This document shows, one piece after another, positions 21,379 to 32,800 of a stretch of 64,000 bases of DNA. Numbering within the stretch: the stretch's first letter is position 1; every line of letters starts with the position of its first letter. A program made the translations under genes and the position numbers. The stretch is from Dipteris shenzhenensis (lineage: Eukaryota > Polypodiophyta > Polypodiopsida > Gleicheniales), in the NCBI GenBank assembly GCA_047967505.1, contig CM106541.1. One strand, given 5' to 3'. Under the pieces are notes generated by a model. It was not told where the DNA came from and did not search any database. It saw only the letters and a program-made list of their open reading frames with translations.

Positions 21379-21888
21379 GCCATCTTGGCTCATCGTTGCC
21401 TCTCATAGTCGTTGCTTCCCATCATCGCTGCCTCTCATCGCTCCATGCTTCTGCAACCTCTCATCGCCTTGCATCCCCCTATCATCGCTTTCCATCTTCC
21501 ATGCCCTTTCTTCCCTCGTCCTCTTTCTCCCTATTTCCCGTGGTCATAGCCACTCTCTTCTTTCTTCCTCTCCTCATGCCTTCCGTTTCTCCACTTCTCT
21601 CTCTTCTCTCTCTTAACTATTTACAAAAAGTAAACATGAAGTTAAATTCTTCATACCTGGCTGAAAGTTTTGTAGATAGGATGTAGACTCTCCTTGATTC
21701 TTCCTCTCCTTGCTCCTTCTTTGTCTTTTGCTCAATTGATTGAGGTAAGAATGAATGAAGGGAAGAAGACCTTTTTATACTTTTATAAGGAAAATTAAGA
21801 TTTTACTTTTATACCTTTCTTTTTCCTTTTCCTTTCTTTTCACGAGTCTTTTTCCTTTCCTTTCACCATTCTTTCCTTTTGATTGATA
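21379..21888. other. Pyrimidine-rich stretch, no gene
   Basis: CT-rich plus-strand sequence giving Ser/Leu/His-rich spurious ORFs; nothing else is seen. Confidence 0.4.
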
Positions 21889-22130
21889 AATAGCCTACTT
21901 AGCGCAATTATTTCTCACAACCGTCTATCCATGGAATGATGCAATTGAAGAAAATTTTTTTGCATAAAATTTTTAAATAGGCTTCACAAATAGCCTACTA
22001 AGGTCAATTGTTCCTCACAATTGGCTATCCATTGAATCACGCCTTTTTTTAAATCGTTGCAAATGAAGCCTATTTGACTAACAAATAGATGGAAGGTTGT
22101 TGTTTAATAGCCTACTAACCTCATAACCGC
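21889..22130. repeat. ~100 bp direct repeats (AAATAGCCTACT...)
   Basis: AAATAGCCTACT-AG---CAATT followed by TTCCTCACAA and CTATCCAT-GAATCA occurs at 21889 and 21988, with a third diverged start at 22105. These are short diverged tandem copies. Confidence 0.65.
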
Positions 22131-22200
22131 CTAGACCTCCAAGATGTGCTAAATAAGACAATGCACTTCTTTCTTAATACGAGAGGAACCATGAAATTCT

Positions 22201-23591
22201 AGTAGGTTCAAGCAGCAGTAGAGCAACTGAAAGGACATGATGTATCTTTCTCAAGGGATATCTCCAAGAGCATGATAACCAACCCAAAGAATTGCATGGA
22301 TGGCAAATCCCAATTGTCATCTCAGTCCGCTCGTGTTGCAATGCACCTGATGACATCTACCCTCAAAGGAATTTTTGAGCAATACGATAATAAGATGTCT
22401 CAGAAGGTGACTTTTCTACAAGAGAAAGCCACCTATGCAGCAAAGGCAATGCAACTTGAGAAGATTCTCAAGGAGTGCGTAGAAGTCAAGGTAGAGGAGG
22501 CAGAAGTGAGGGCCTTGCATACATAAGAGCAAGCTGAGGCCACTGCAAAAATGGTCAACATGGAAAGGCATAGAAGAGAAGAAGCAAAGTAGCACATCAA
22601 GGAGCTCCAATATAGGCTTAAAGAAGTTAAAATTGATGGGGACATCATGGACAAGGAGCTAGCATGATGCAAAAGGAGCTTGAATATCAAAGAGCCAAAA
22701 AGGAGGGTCTTTACAAACGGCTTTACAACATGTAGAACACATTGAATGTTGAAAAAGACCAGATGATGGAGGAGTTGAAAAGGGTGAATGCAAAAACCAT
22801 AGCAGTGATTTCTAGATCTGAGAGAGAACTTCAAGGCCAAGAAGGATGGGGCAGAGAGTAGCTAGGGTGGAGAAGACAATGAGGCAGCTCTCCAAGCCAG
22901 AGAGCAGCCACGGTGGTGCAAGTTGCAGCAGCCATGGTGGGGGTTGTTTTTTGAAACACTCTTGGAATTTCAAAGAGTAAGCTACAAGACCTTGCAACAA
23001 CAAGATCACGATAGGGTTGTGCACGAGCTTGCCGTGGCTTTTGATAGTTTTGAAAAGAAGTTCGTCGTGGTGAGAGATTTCCAAACTAGAGTGGAAGTCT
23101 TAGAAAAGGCCCATGTTGATGGCTACAATAGTTAAATGGGATTCCTATCCTGCTATGTAGCAGGGTCCTAAATGCATGGTCTGCCATACCCCCATCATAG
23201 ATGACTACATGATCCGATGGCCTATATGCTACCACCCTATGCACGTTTTTTTATTTGGGGTGTTTGCACATGCAAGATTGCTATGTAGAGAATGCAATTT
23301 GCCATTGCCTAGATCATGGATAGATCAAATGTCCTACTTGCTACGTCTATCTACGGCGAGAAAGTAGAAGTTGCAGCTCAATTTTCCATTTGGGCTCAAA
23401 ATGCAAAAGACAAGGAGCTCAAATTGAAGAAGGCCAATCTCGAGCGCCTGACTACAAGAAAAAGGAGCTTGAAGGGAGGAGCAAGAAGGCAGAGCCTGCA
23501 ACCAGGAAGCTCAAATCAAGGAAAGAGGAAGCGAGATGAAGGGAGGGGCCGGGCCCCAAAAGGAAGGAGCCAGCCCCCTTTGGGAAAGTAG
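22201..23591 (+). pseudogene. Coiled-coil plus Cys/His-cluster protein remnant
   Basis: The plus strand encodes, across several frames with stops, a helix-rich stretch (22272-22640: MTSTLKGIFEQYDNKMSQ, QEKATYAAKAMQLEKILK, EVKVEEAEVRAL). Next is a Cys/His cluster at 23176-23340 (CMVCHTPI ... RWPICYHPMHVF ... LLCRECNLPLP), whose spacing resembles a RING/PHD-type zinc-binding fold. A very basic Lys/Arg-rich C-terminus follows (23400-23590). Stops at 22524, 22588 and later break it. I do not recognise the family. Confidence 0.35.
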
Positions 23592-23776
23592 CAAGGATGA
23601 TCAAGCTTGCAATTAGGGATCTCAAAAATGCAACCTGCTCAAAGCAATGTGGAACTAGCCCCTTGAAGCAACAAAGTCCTTGAGATGCAATATGAAGGAA
23701 AGGAGTCTTTGAGACATAATCTGTGTGTAATCTATTGAATTATTAATTTTCTCAAGAGTTTACTTGGGCAATGTAT

Positions 23777-24004
23777 CTATTTTAGGATAACACCATCACG
23801 GTGGTTTGCTTCTATTCTTATGAGGATATTAACTTAACTACCACAACGTAGTGGTTAGTCGCTAAAACCGTGGTTGGTTGCACACTAGGAATATAACTGT
23901 CACTAGTGTTGTGGTTTGCTTCTATTATTATTATTACAAGACAATATGAATGGCATACAATTCATTTGTTTAGGAATTGTGGATTAGTTATGTGATTTCA
24001 TATT
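23777..24004. repeat. Distant copy of the 1748-2310 repeat family
   Basis: It shares TTTTAGGATA-CA, GTGGTTTGCTTCTATT, GTGGTTGGTTGCAC, AGGAATATAAC-G-CAC, TTACAAGA-AATATGAATGG and TGTGGATTAGTTATG in the same order as the copies at the left of the window. Confidence 0.65.
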
Positions 24005-24028
24005 TCTCAATGTAAGTGCAGTTGTTAA

Positions 24029-24090
24029 GATATTATATATATATATATATACACACATATAATAATATACGTATATTTATATATATGAAA
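24029..24090. repeat. AT-rich (TA)n microsatellite
   Basis: TATATATA with short CACA and ATAATATT interruptions. Confidence 0.85.
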
Positions 24091-24404
24091 TATTATAATA
24101 TTTCCAAAGTGGTTGAAGTGATGTTTTCTTAGCTATGTGTCCTTTGATAGGCCAAGGACCATAATGTGAGACAAAAGATTTGGGTTAAACAACTAATATG
24201 AGACAAAATATTTTGATTAGACAACTAATGTATAATGAAAGACTTCAATTAAACAGTCGAATGATGAGGTGGACATGTTAGTTGTATGAAATAAGAATAA
24301 GAAGGTCTGGCTCAATGAACTCTCTCCCTATTTAAGTGGTGTAGACACAACTAAGAGCCCATTATGAAATCTAGCCCCAAAACTCTGTACACCAATCAAC
24401 CTAT

Positions 24405-25560
24405 GGCAAATCTATGGCATACCCAAAAGACTTTGGAATGCTCATGTTCTATTTGAGAACAATGTTGGATGACCTCCTCATAGAAACAAACCCAGAGAAG
24501 AGGGATGAAAATAGCTACAAGGAGGACATGCTTCGCAATTGGGTGTATGACTTGGAGTCGGCAAAGACGGTGAATATTAATTTCCCTGGCTATCCTTTTT
24601 CTTGCTCCTTTAATGTACTTGTCAAGCTCATGATGTAGGTTTCTTTTGGCAAGACATGATGGCGGTGCAAAGTTGTATAGAGTGCCAATACCAGGATGAA
24701 GAGGACCCCGAGCGAAAGGAGTTACTATGGGCATACAAGTTGATAGAGGCAAGCAAGTAGTTGGTGGTCTGAGTGTGTAAAGAGGTATGCGATAGCTCAT
24801 CAGACTGGCCTAAAGGGCTGGGAGATGCTTGCTATAGAGAGGTTGATAAGATAGTTGGGAGTTTGGAATTTCCTCCACCATTGAACTTTATAGAATTACA
24901 AGCTCCATAAGGGGCTCTCATAGATGAATGGAGTGCATTTCCCAATGCAAAGGCAAGTAGGTTGCATCAAAAGATTATGGTTGAGTACTTTAAAGACATC
25001 TTCATGCGAGATAGACCATGAATTTGGTCAAGAGCAAAGAGGGAGCAAGCAAGATCAGAGGAATCCTAGTTTGGTTCGGAAACAGAGAGGGCACTAGAAG
25101 GATCCGAGGGATGCTAGTTGGTTTAAAAATAGAGAGGGCATGAGAAGGATCAAAGGAATGCTAGTTTGGTTCAGAAACAAAGAGGGCACAAGTAGGATTA
25201 GAGGGATGCTAGTTTGGCTCAAAAGAAGCCTAGACAAGGAGCCCCACATCAAGGGTCTGCCCACAAACTCTTTGAGATAGAAACAAAAGTAGATGCTACA
25301 TTCAAATAGAAAAATGGAGAAGCAACACAATTACTGTGTGCGAAATAAGTACAAAAGATAGAAGAAGAGGAAGGATGAGCCACTGCCATTTTGGTGCAAC
25401 CTATCAAAGGGGCAAAGTTCATCAAGACGATGTGTGATATCCAAAACACAAAAACCTACCATGGTATGAATTTGGCCATTTGGATACCCTCCAAATGGAA
25501 AAATTTGTGCGATGGTGGTTTCTTGTCTTTTAGAATGCAAGTGTGGTCAAATTCCTTCTA
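24405..25560 (+). pseudogene. Decayed unrecognised ORF with internal ~57 bp repeats
   Basis: A 74-codon open piece (24414-24638: FGMLMFYLRTMLDDLLIETN) is followed by fragments in all frames. Between about 25048 and 25220 four diverged ~57 bp units read AGGAT-AGAGG-ATGCTAGTTT with GGTTCAGAAA and AGAGGGCA. This could be the gag side of one of the older Gypsy elements nearby, but no diagnostic motif was seen. Confidence 0.3.
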
Positions 25561-28500
25561 GATTTGTACAAATTGATTATTAGGGTGGCCAAAATTGGCA
25601 GACACCATTTTATTGACTTGTAATTTACATAAGAATGCTCTAAGTTGAATTTAAATAGTATATGCAATACCAACAAGAACAACCAATTGCATGGATTATG
25701 ATATAAGTTGATTCAATATTGATAACAATATCTAATTAAAAAGCTATACCTTTTGCATTGTAACTCTAGTTTTAGATACAGAAGAAGAAAAAGAAATAGG
25801 TTTACATACAAAAGATTCACTATTAGTAGCCAGAGATGAATGATAAAATTTAGCCATTATAGACTTGCCATAGATATGGGGACAATATAAAAAATAGATG
25901 TTTGTAATACAAATTGCATTACAGGAGGATCCATAGCATTTCTCTCTTGTTAGCTAATTCTAATACATCGAGAATAGGTGGCATTGAATTGCAGAGAGTA
26001 AGTTTCTCGATCTAAACCTAGTAGAAACACCACTAAGGCTATCCTCTCCTACGACCAAAGACATAATTGTTGCAACTAATTCCATGCCATGAATATTCAA
26101 GGTAAATGCATTGAGGGCAGTCATGTGATGGACCAAAATGACCTTGTCAACATTCCAATTGATGTAAGAATGGCTAATGAATGGTAATAAGGCCTTGTTG
26201 TTCAACAATTCAAAAGGCTCTTATGTTAAAAATATGATGTGGAATACCACGATGTGTCTTCTCAATTGAGCGATGTAGTGGGCCATTGAGTGACCTTGGA
26301 AGAATGCGCTACAAACATTGACTCATCAAGAAGATTCTCATCAACCTCAAATGCCTCCTACAAAAATTCAACAAACATTAGGTTAGAAGATCAACCAATG
26401 GAAAGCTCATGGTTGCTTATTATAATAGCATTGTTAGCTTCTATTCCTTCCTCTCTTTCAAAGTTGATGGATCTCTAAAAATTTTCCTATTTGGTCTTAG
26501 ACGTGGAAGATTTCTTGATGAAGAGATCCACATCATGACGCAAGTCATAAAATAACTTGTTTGCATCTTTTAGCATAGCCAGTATCATCATAAAAAAAGC
26601 TTCCATCCTTTGGTCAATTGATCCCAAAAATCTAGGATCATGAACACTCATGTCAACATCAAACCTTTACAGCACCCCCATTGCCTCATCCGCCCACAAT
26701 CTAGGATCATGAACACTTGTATCAAAAATCTAGTATCATGAACACTCATGTCAACATAAAAACTTCATAGTACCCCCATTTCCTTATCCCCCCACAATCC
26801 AAAAAGCACCTCGATGTCATGGAGGAAAAGGTACTCTTATCCATCGATAATGAGTGGGGATAGGGACCACATCTCTATGGCTAGGTCATTAGAAGTAGCC
26901 TCTAATGTGGGGCCTCCAAGGAAGAATGTTGAAGTAGGCCCAATTCTTTAGTTTCTTCCCTCTCTTCACTTTCCTAGTCCAAGCTCTTTCATGTATCGAT
27001 TAGAGTCCTCACTGGGGAGAAGGAGATAAGTAGAGCTAGTAGAGGAAGTGCTTGATGTGGTGAGGCCTCTTCTTCCAAATTTCCTTCCTAGAGAAGGAAG
27101 ATGAAGGTCATCTCCCAGGAAAGGAGCCTATTGCATGTGTACCTAATGATCCACAATTCTGCAAGTACATTGGTATCTACATCCCCAAACCCATCATTCA
27201 TAAGATTAGTACTTTGGTATCTACATCCCCAAATGCATCATTCATAAGATTAGCACAAAAATGACCCAAGTGATTCACAAACTTTGATTCCTCCTTAGTA
27301 AAGGTACTTAAGGTAATCTATTGGAGCCCATGTTTTTGCAGACTCATCAAGTTGATATGCAAAATCCTTGATGTAGTTTTGCATGTACTTGATGATTTAT
27401 TCAAAGACATCCTTTGCTCCTATATATGATCCTAAGACATCTAAGGTCTTGTGAAACACCAAAAAAACTCATGTTTCCTATCTACAAATGGATTCGTCTT
27501 GTTGAATACATGGAATGCAACTCTTGCTAAATCCATGAAAGAGAAATCATATGGTCATTATAGTAATTGAGGAATTGAGGTAGTTTTGAGAGTAGGAGAA
27601 CTATGGCTCTCTAAAAGTGGAAGTGAAATTGCCTCTTACCCCTATATATGCCTAAATATATATTGTAAAATAAATGCCAAATATTATTCGGAAATGTTAG
27701 TCATGAAATGAAATCATAAATACATCAAAATAAATTGAACCTCTATTTTCTATGTCCTCCAATTCATGAATCAAAATCTTGAAAATGCCAAAGTCCACAA
27801 TCTTGGCTTTAATACCTGCACTAGTCAAACACATGGATTACTATCTTCAATGTTATAAGATAGATGAAATTGCCACTATACATGCAGTTCTATGCATGCC
27901 CACCTACGTTTTCACCATTTAAGGTAAAGTTAAAGAAATCTAACATGCTATCCTCCATGCCAATTAGGTTTCTTGCACATCCCTTATGGTCCATTGTGAT
28001 GCGATGGTTACATTTTTTACCTTTACCTAATCAAGATCTATTCATTTTTTACCTTCACCTAATCAACATCAATAGATGAGATTACTTCTATATTGTCATC
28101 ATCATTAGAGTCAAGGGGATACAACAACTACTTGTTTTCTTTAGCGCCTATATTGGAAATCTAAATACAAGATTTTCATGATATGTGGTACCTAAGAATC
28201 ACATTATTGACATTGAAACACATCACCTAACTAGTTCCCTAATTCATCCCAAGCAAGTCCTCAACAACATTTTCATATACATGCTTGCATGATCACATAG
28301 ATTTGGTTCTTGCATCTACATATTCTTTTTATAAAAAGAAAGAGTGCAGAGGCATGAACTTCATGGCCGTGCCCACTTCCTTTGAATTCTTGTTCTTGTA
28401 TGATCTCAATGCCTCAAGTCCACCATGCTATAATTCATGTCTTGAAGTTGTGGTAGTGCAATGCTTTGAAGTTGGGCATAACTTGATATTGTCCTCCAGG

Positions 28501-29305
28501 TAATATATGTTGCATTAGACCAATACACATTTCTCTTTCACAAAGAGAAAGGCTTCTATATAGAAGCCATTTGCTTACTTAAATCCTCATTAATGACATT
28601 GATCTTACCTATGAAAGACTGGACTATTTCCCAATCTTTAAAGTCCAAAGGGAGTACATCTACATGAATAATTGCTCTTCCAAAATCAGCATAAAAATTT
28701 CCAAATGAACTCATTATAATGACAAGTAAAAAAGTTACAAGGATAGACAGAACACTTGAATGAAAAAGGGGCCATGGGATGAATCCACAAAACCAGTTGC
28801 AGCATGGGCCATAATTTATGTTGAACATTTGGTGATGCTACTAAGGAATGAAAAGTTTGTTGCATTGGAGAAGACAATGGAGTGTAAGTGGATCGACTTG
28901 TGGTGAATGATGGAGTCACCAAACACAAGAACAAGACATCAATCCAGATACCAATAGGAATGAGAGTGGATCACTGGACTTGAAGTGAAGAGATGAAGGC
29001 CCAAGATGATTGTTGCTAAATAAGAAAAATCATTGACCAAGGGAAGTGAGTAGGCTGAGGAGCTCACTAAGAAGAACATTAAGAGGAGAAGAAGGGCATG
29101 AATTTTGATGAGTTTTGGAAAGGACAAAGGTGCAAAACCTTATCTCACCATCATAAGGAAGAAGAAAAAATCAAGAAGAGAAAGCTAATATGGACAAAGA
29201 CATAGGTGATAGAGATAGAGGCAACAGAGATAGAGACAAAGACACAGTGAGTCCACCATCAAGCTAACAACACCCATGGGCAAGGGTGGACAAAGGCTAC
29301 CCTTA
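25561..29305. other. Decayed repetitive DNA, no gene recognised
   Basis: There are short ORFs only. Local tandem repeats: TCTAGGATCATGAACACT units at about 26630-26812 (three copies, two long ones sharing CATGTCAACAT and ACCCCCATT); GGTATCTACATCCCCAAA units of about 44 bp at about 27167-27262 (two copies). ORFs at 28556-28828 (minus) and 28285-28503 (plus) carry no motif I recognise. Confidence 0.45.
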
Positions 29306-29392
29306 GACATTAAGGAGAAGCTACTGGCACTTACATTGTGCCAATGATTGTGATTGGCACAATGTAAGTGCCAGTAGCTTCTCCTTAATGTC
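29306..29392. repeat. Perfect hairpin: 40 bp arms, 7-base loop
   Basis: The left arm 29306-29345 (GACATTAAGGAGAAGC...TTGTGCCAAT) and right arm 29353-29392 are exact reverse complements over 40 bases. The loop is GATTGTG. There is no mismatch at all, unlike typical plant miRNA precursors, which carry bulges. It may be a young inverted duplication, a small-RNA source, or a sequencing/assembly foldback. Confidence 0.95.
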
Positions 29393-29749
29393 AAAGAGCA
29401 CTAAGTACTGACCAAAAGGATGCTAATATAACCAAAGAGCTACACATGGATTTTCCAAAATCCTTCATTGAAGACAAAGGAGAAAGAAAATTCGAAGAAT
29501 AGTGACTAAATCATATGAGTTGAGTCAAAGGTAGAGAACATATCACCAAGGGCCAGAGAATAAAGAAATCAATCTGGGGTCGCATGAAGAACATAATTGA
29601 TCTAGATCACTGAACAACCTAAGTTGATCCAAATCAATGAAGGACCTAAGTTGATCTAGGCTCAATGAGGTACTTTTCAATGAATTTCTCAATGAAGAAG
29701 TACACTTCAGAGAGTGCAAAGATGTATTCATCTAGGAATACAAGACTTA
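29393..29749. other. No gene recognised
   Basis: Contains a short repeat AACCTAAGTTGATC-A (two to three units, 29610-29670). Otherwise nothing is seen. Confidence 0.4.
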
Positions 29750-32480
29750 AAGGGGTTCCCACCAAACTTGACTTAACATCAAATCCCCCTCATGCAAAAC
29801 CCATTTGGTAGCAGTGATATCAAATGAACTCCAACTATGCTAAAGTGTTGAAAAAAAAGATTGACCAATTGATCAAGGCATGCTTCATCAACTAAGTCAA
29901 TTGAAGAGATTTTTGTTTCCAATCATCATTATGCCAAAAAAGAATGGCAAGTCTACACCAACTATAGGAAGTTGAACAAGTAGACCATCAAAGATGTATT
30001 CCTGGTACCTTTCATATGGACACCATCTTGGACATGGCCACAAAATCTTCTTGGTGATGGATGGGCACAAGTGGTAATAGTCAAGAACTCTGGTCAAGAG
30101 GACTGGGAAAAGATGACCTTCATCTTTTGAAAGATACGTTTGGTAATGGATGGGTACAAGTGGGTATAGTCAAATCATCTTGGCCAAAGAGGACTAGGGA
30201 AAGATGGCCTTCATCACCAAATGGGGGGCATAATGAAGCAAAGTGATGCCATTTGGGTGGAAGAATGCATGGGTGATATTTTAACACTCTCCTAGGAGTA
30301 CATTGATGAATTTCTCACAATATTCATGGACTATTTCTCGATCTATAATTCAAAGCAAGCATGATTGAACTGCCTAAGCAGGGAGTTTTAAAAATGTAGG
30401 GAGACCCTAATTCCTCTCAATTCATACAAGTGTGTTTCTCGAGCATATTGCTAGGGCACATGATCTCTGGTGAACGCATCATGACTGAAAAATCCAATAT
30501 AGATGCCATACAAAAGATGAAAGATGAAAGAGCCATACAAAAGATGAAAAATCCAATATAGATGACATACAAAAGATGAGAGAGCCAAGCAACGTTAAGC
30601 AAGTGATTTTGTTTATAGGATTCCTTAGCTTTAATAAATGATTCATCAAAAAGTTCACAGAAGTTGTTAGGCCACTTCATCAGCTACCAAGAGAAGAAAA
30701 AATGTTCACATGGAGCAAAGAATGAAGCGAAGCACTCCAAACTCTTCAACAACAAGGGATGGCAATCAAGGCATGAATCCTTCAAAAGCCCAACTATAAT
30801 CTGATATTACATGTACATGTTGCTAAATTAGGGATGGCGGTTGGGTCCCTTTTGGCACATCTTGAAGGAAACCTAAATTTCCCAATGCATTATGTGAGCT
30901 GAATGTTCTCAATGGTAGATTCAACAACCAATTGGGAATCCTTGGAGATGGTGTATAATATACAAAAAATTTGGCACTATATCCTTGGCAACACATTCAT
31001 CTTCTATTTTGCATTATCGAGCACTACTATCAACAAGACCATTATGAATCCTCATTTGATTTGTTGGTAGATGCTATTTCTCTCCAAGAATTCAACTTCA
31101 AGACCATTCACAAGCTAGGTCCATCATACCATGGAGCTGGCTACTTGCCTCACACCAAAGATACAAAATGGAGCAAAGGGATTCTTATATCTTCTCGATG
31201 CTAATTTGTTTGTGGTGTTGATGTATGCAGATAACACAAAGAGATAATCTACTATCTCCTGATGGGGACATTCCATGAAGATGCAAGCATAATGATAGTA
31301 AAGGATTGCATTGAAATCATGGAAATACTCACTCATATGAAGATACTTCTTCAAAAAAAGGGGGTGAGATGATCCTCAGGTGATGCATCTTTCTCCATGA
31401 AACAGAATTTCTCATGGAAGAAGCCCATCAAGGGGTTTTCAATGGACACCTCTCCACCAAGGTCATGGTTTGAAGATCTTAAGTGTGAGATTATGGTGGA
31501 GCGCTCTCTACATCAATGTGGTGAAGCATTGTAAAAACTATGATGCATGCCAATGGATCAAAGGGCCAACCTTCCAAGATCAAATGATGTTGCACGCATG
31601 AAATCCAATCTAGAAGTGGGGATTGGACTTCATTGGTCCATTTAACATGGCAATGCATGTAGAAAGAAACAACTACATCATGGTAGCAATTGACTATGTC
31701 ACCAAATGGGTCAAATAAAAATCCCTTAAGCATAACATAGCTCATAGTACAGCACTGATTTAGTATGAGAACATCATATGCAATTCGGATGTCCATGGAA
31801 ATTATATTTGACAAACGGGTTCACTTCATCAATTCAGTCCATCACTATGATGACAAAGGAACTTCTCATTTAGCACAAGAAATTGATGACATACTATCCT
31901 TGTGCAAAGGGTTAGGCTAAAGAAAATATAAGGTCTTGAAGAAAATCCTCCACAAGATAGTGATTGAACAATGATTGCGACCACAAGCTGCAAACAACAC
32001 TATGGGCCTAATGAATGGCATTTAAGCTCACAATGATGTATATCCCATTCTAGCTGGTGTTTGGTACTCAAAGCAATCATACCAGTGGAATCTTTTGTGC
32101 CAAGTTTGAGTGTAGCTATATAGCACAAGAAGGGCCAAGAAGAAGCCATCGTGAAGAGGGTGGATGAATTGTCCAAAATTAATGAAGTCATGATGAGGCC
32201 ACCCTAGACACAAGATGTAAACTAGTGGAGGAGGAAGTTGTGGCATGACTACCATATCAAGAAATGAGCGCTCAAGGACAACATGCTTGTACTATTGCAT
32301 AGTGCTCCATTGGGAGGGATGAAGCAAAGTTTACAACCTTAGGTATGGGTAGGACCTGATAGTTGGAGGATCGCTCTAGGGACCTAGAAGGAAACAAACT
32401 ACCGAAGCAAATCAATGGAATGAAGGTCAAAGTGTTTTCACCACAACTGAAGTTTCTCAGGTAGAATTCATAGAGGAAGT
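29750..32480 (+). pseudogene. Ty3/Gypsy pol remnant (RT, RNase H, integrase), heavily decayed
   Basis: Pieces in all three plus frames follow the Gypsy order. The RT start is near 29880-30250: MPKK-NGK, YRKLNK, a partial DTILDMA, then KMAFITKWGA and VMPFGWKNA. The connection near 30440 (LLGHMISGE, a GHxxS-like block). RNase H region at 30600-31190: FTWSKE-like, MVYNIQKIWHYILGN, then LQEFNFKTIHKLGPSYHGA-Y. Integrase at 31490-31720: NYDACQWIKG (second half of the zinc-binding domain), WGLDFIGPF, and NYIMVAIDYVTKWV. Stops and shifts are dense, so this is an old inactive copy. It differs from the chromovirus at 34726 and is not its duplicate. Confidence 0.72.
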
Positions 32481-32570
32481 CCCACAAAGGTTTGAATTAG
32501 GATAGCCAACCCAAAGGAGCCGTTAGACATTAAATCAAAATTAATAGGTTGATCAAGAAAAAGCTTGATT

Positions 32571-32800
32571 AGGGGGAGTGCAAAAATTTCACAAATGTCC
32601 TAAAAAAGTACACCAATTCCCAAAAGAGTACAACCTTATTTGGACAAGGTCTTGAGTGGGATGGCCTAATCATAGAAACAAGAAGAAGCGAGCCGGTGTG
32701 TGAACTGATTGTTTACAGTCCATTGTAAAAGAGAGCCTTGTAAGCCTACTTATATAAATCCATCAGGGCAAAAGATCTCACTTTCTTCAATCCCAAGCAT
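32571..32800 (+). repeat. Polypurine tract and start of 3' LTR of the older Gypsy element
   Basis: AGGGGGAG (32571-32578) is immediately followed by TG at 32579, the expected LTR start. Inside lies CTTATATAAATC (about 32749-32760), a plausible LTR TATA box. The LTR's end and its 5' partner were not found. Confidence 0.5.
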
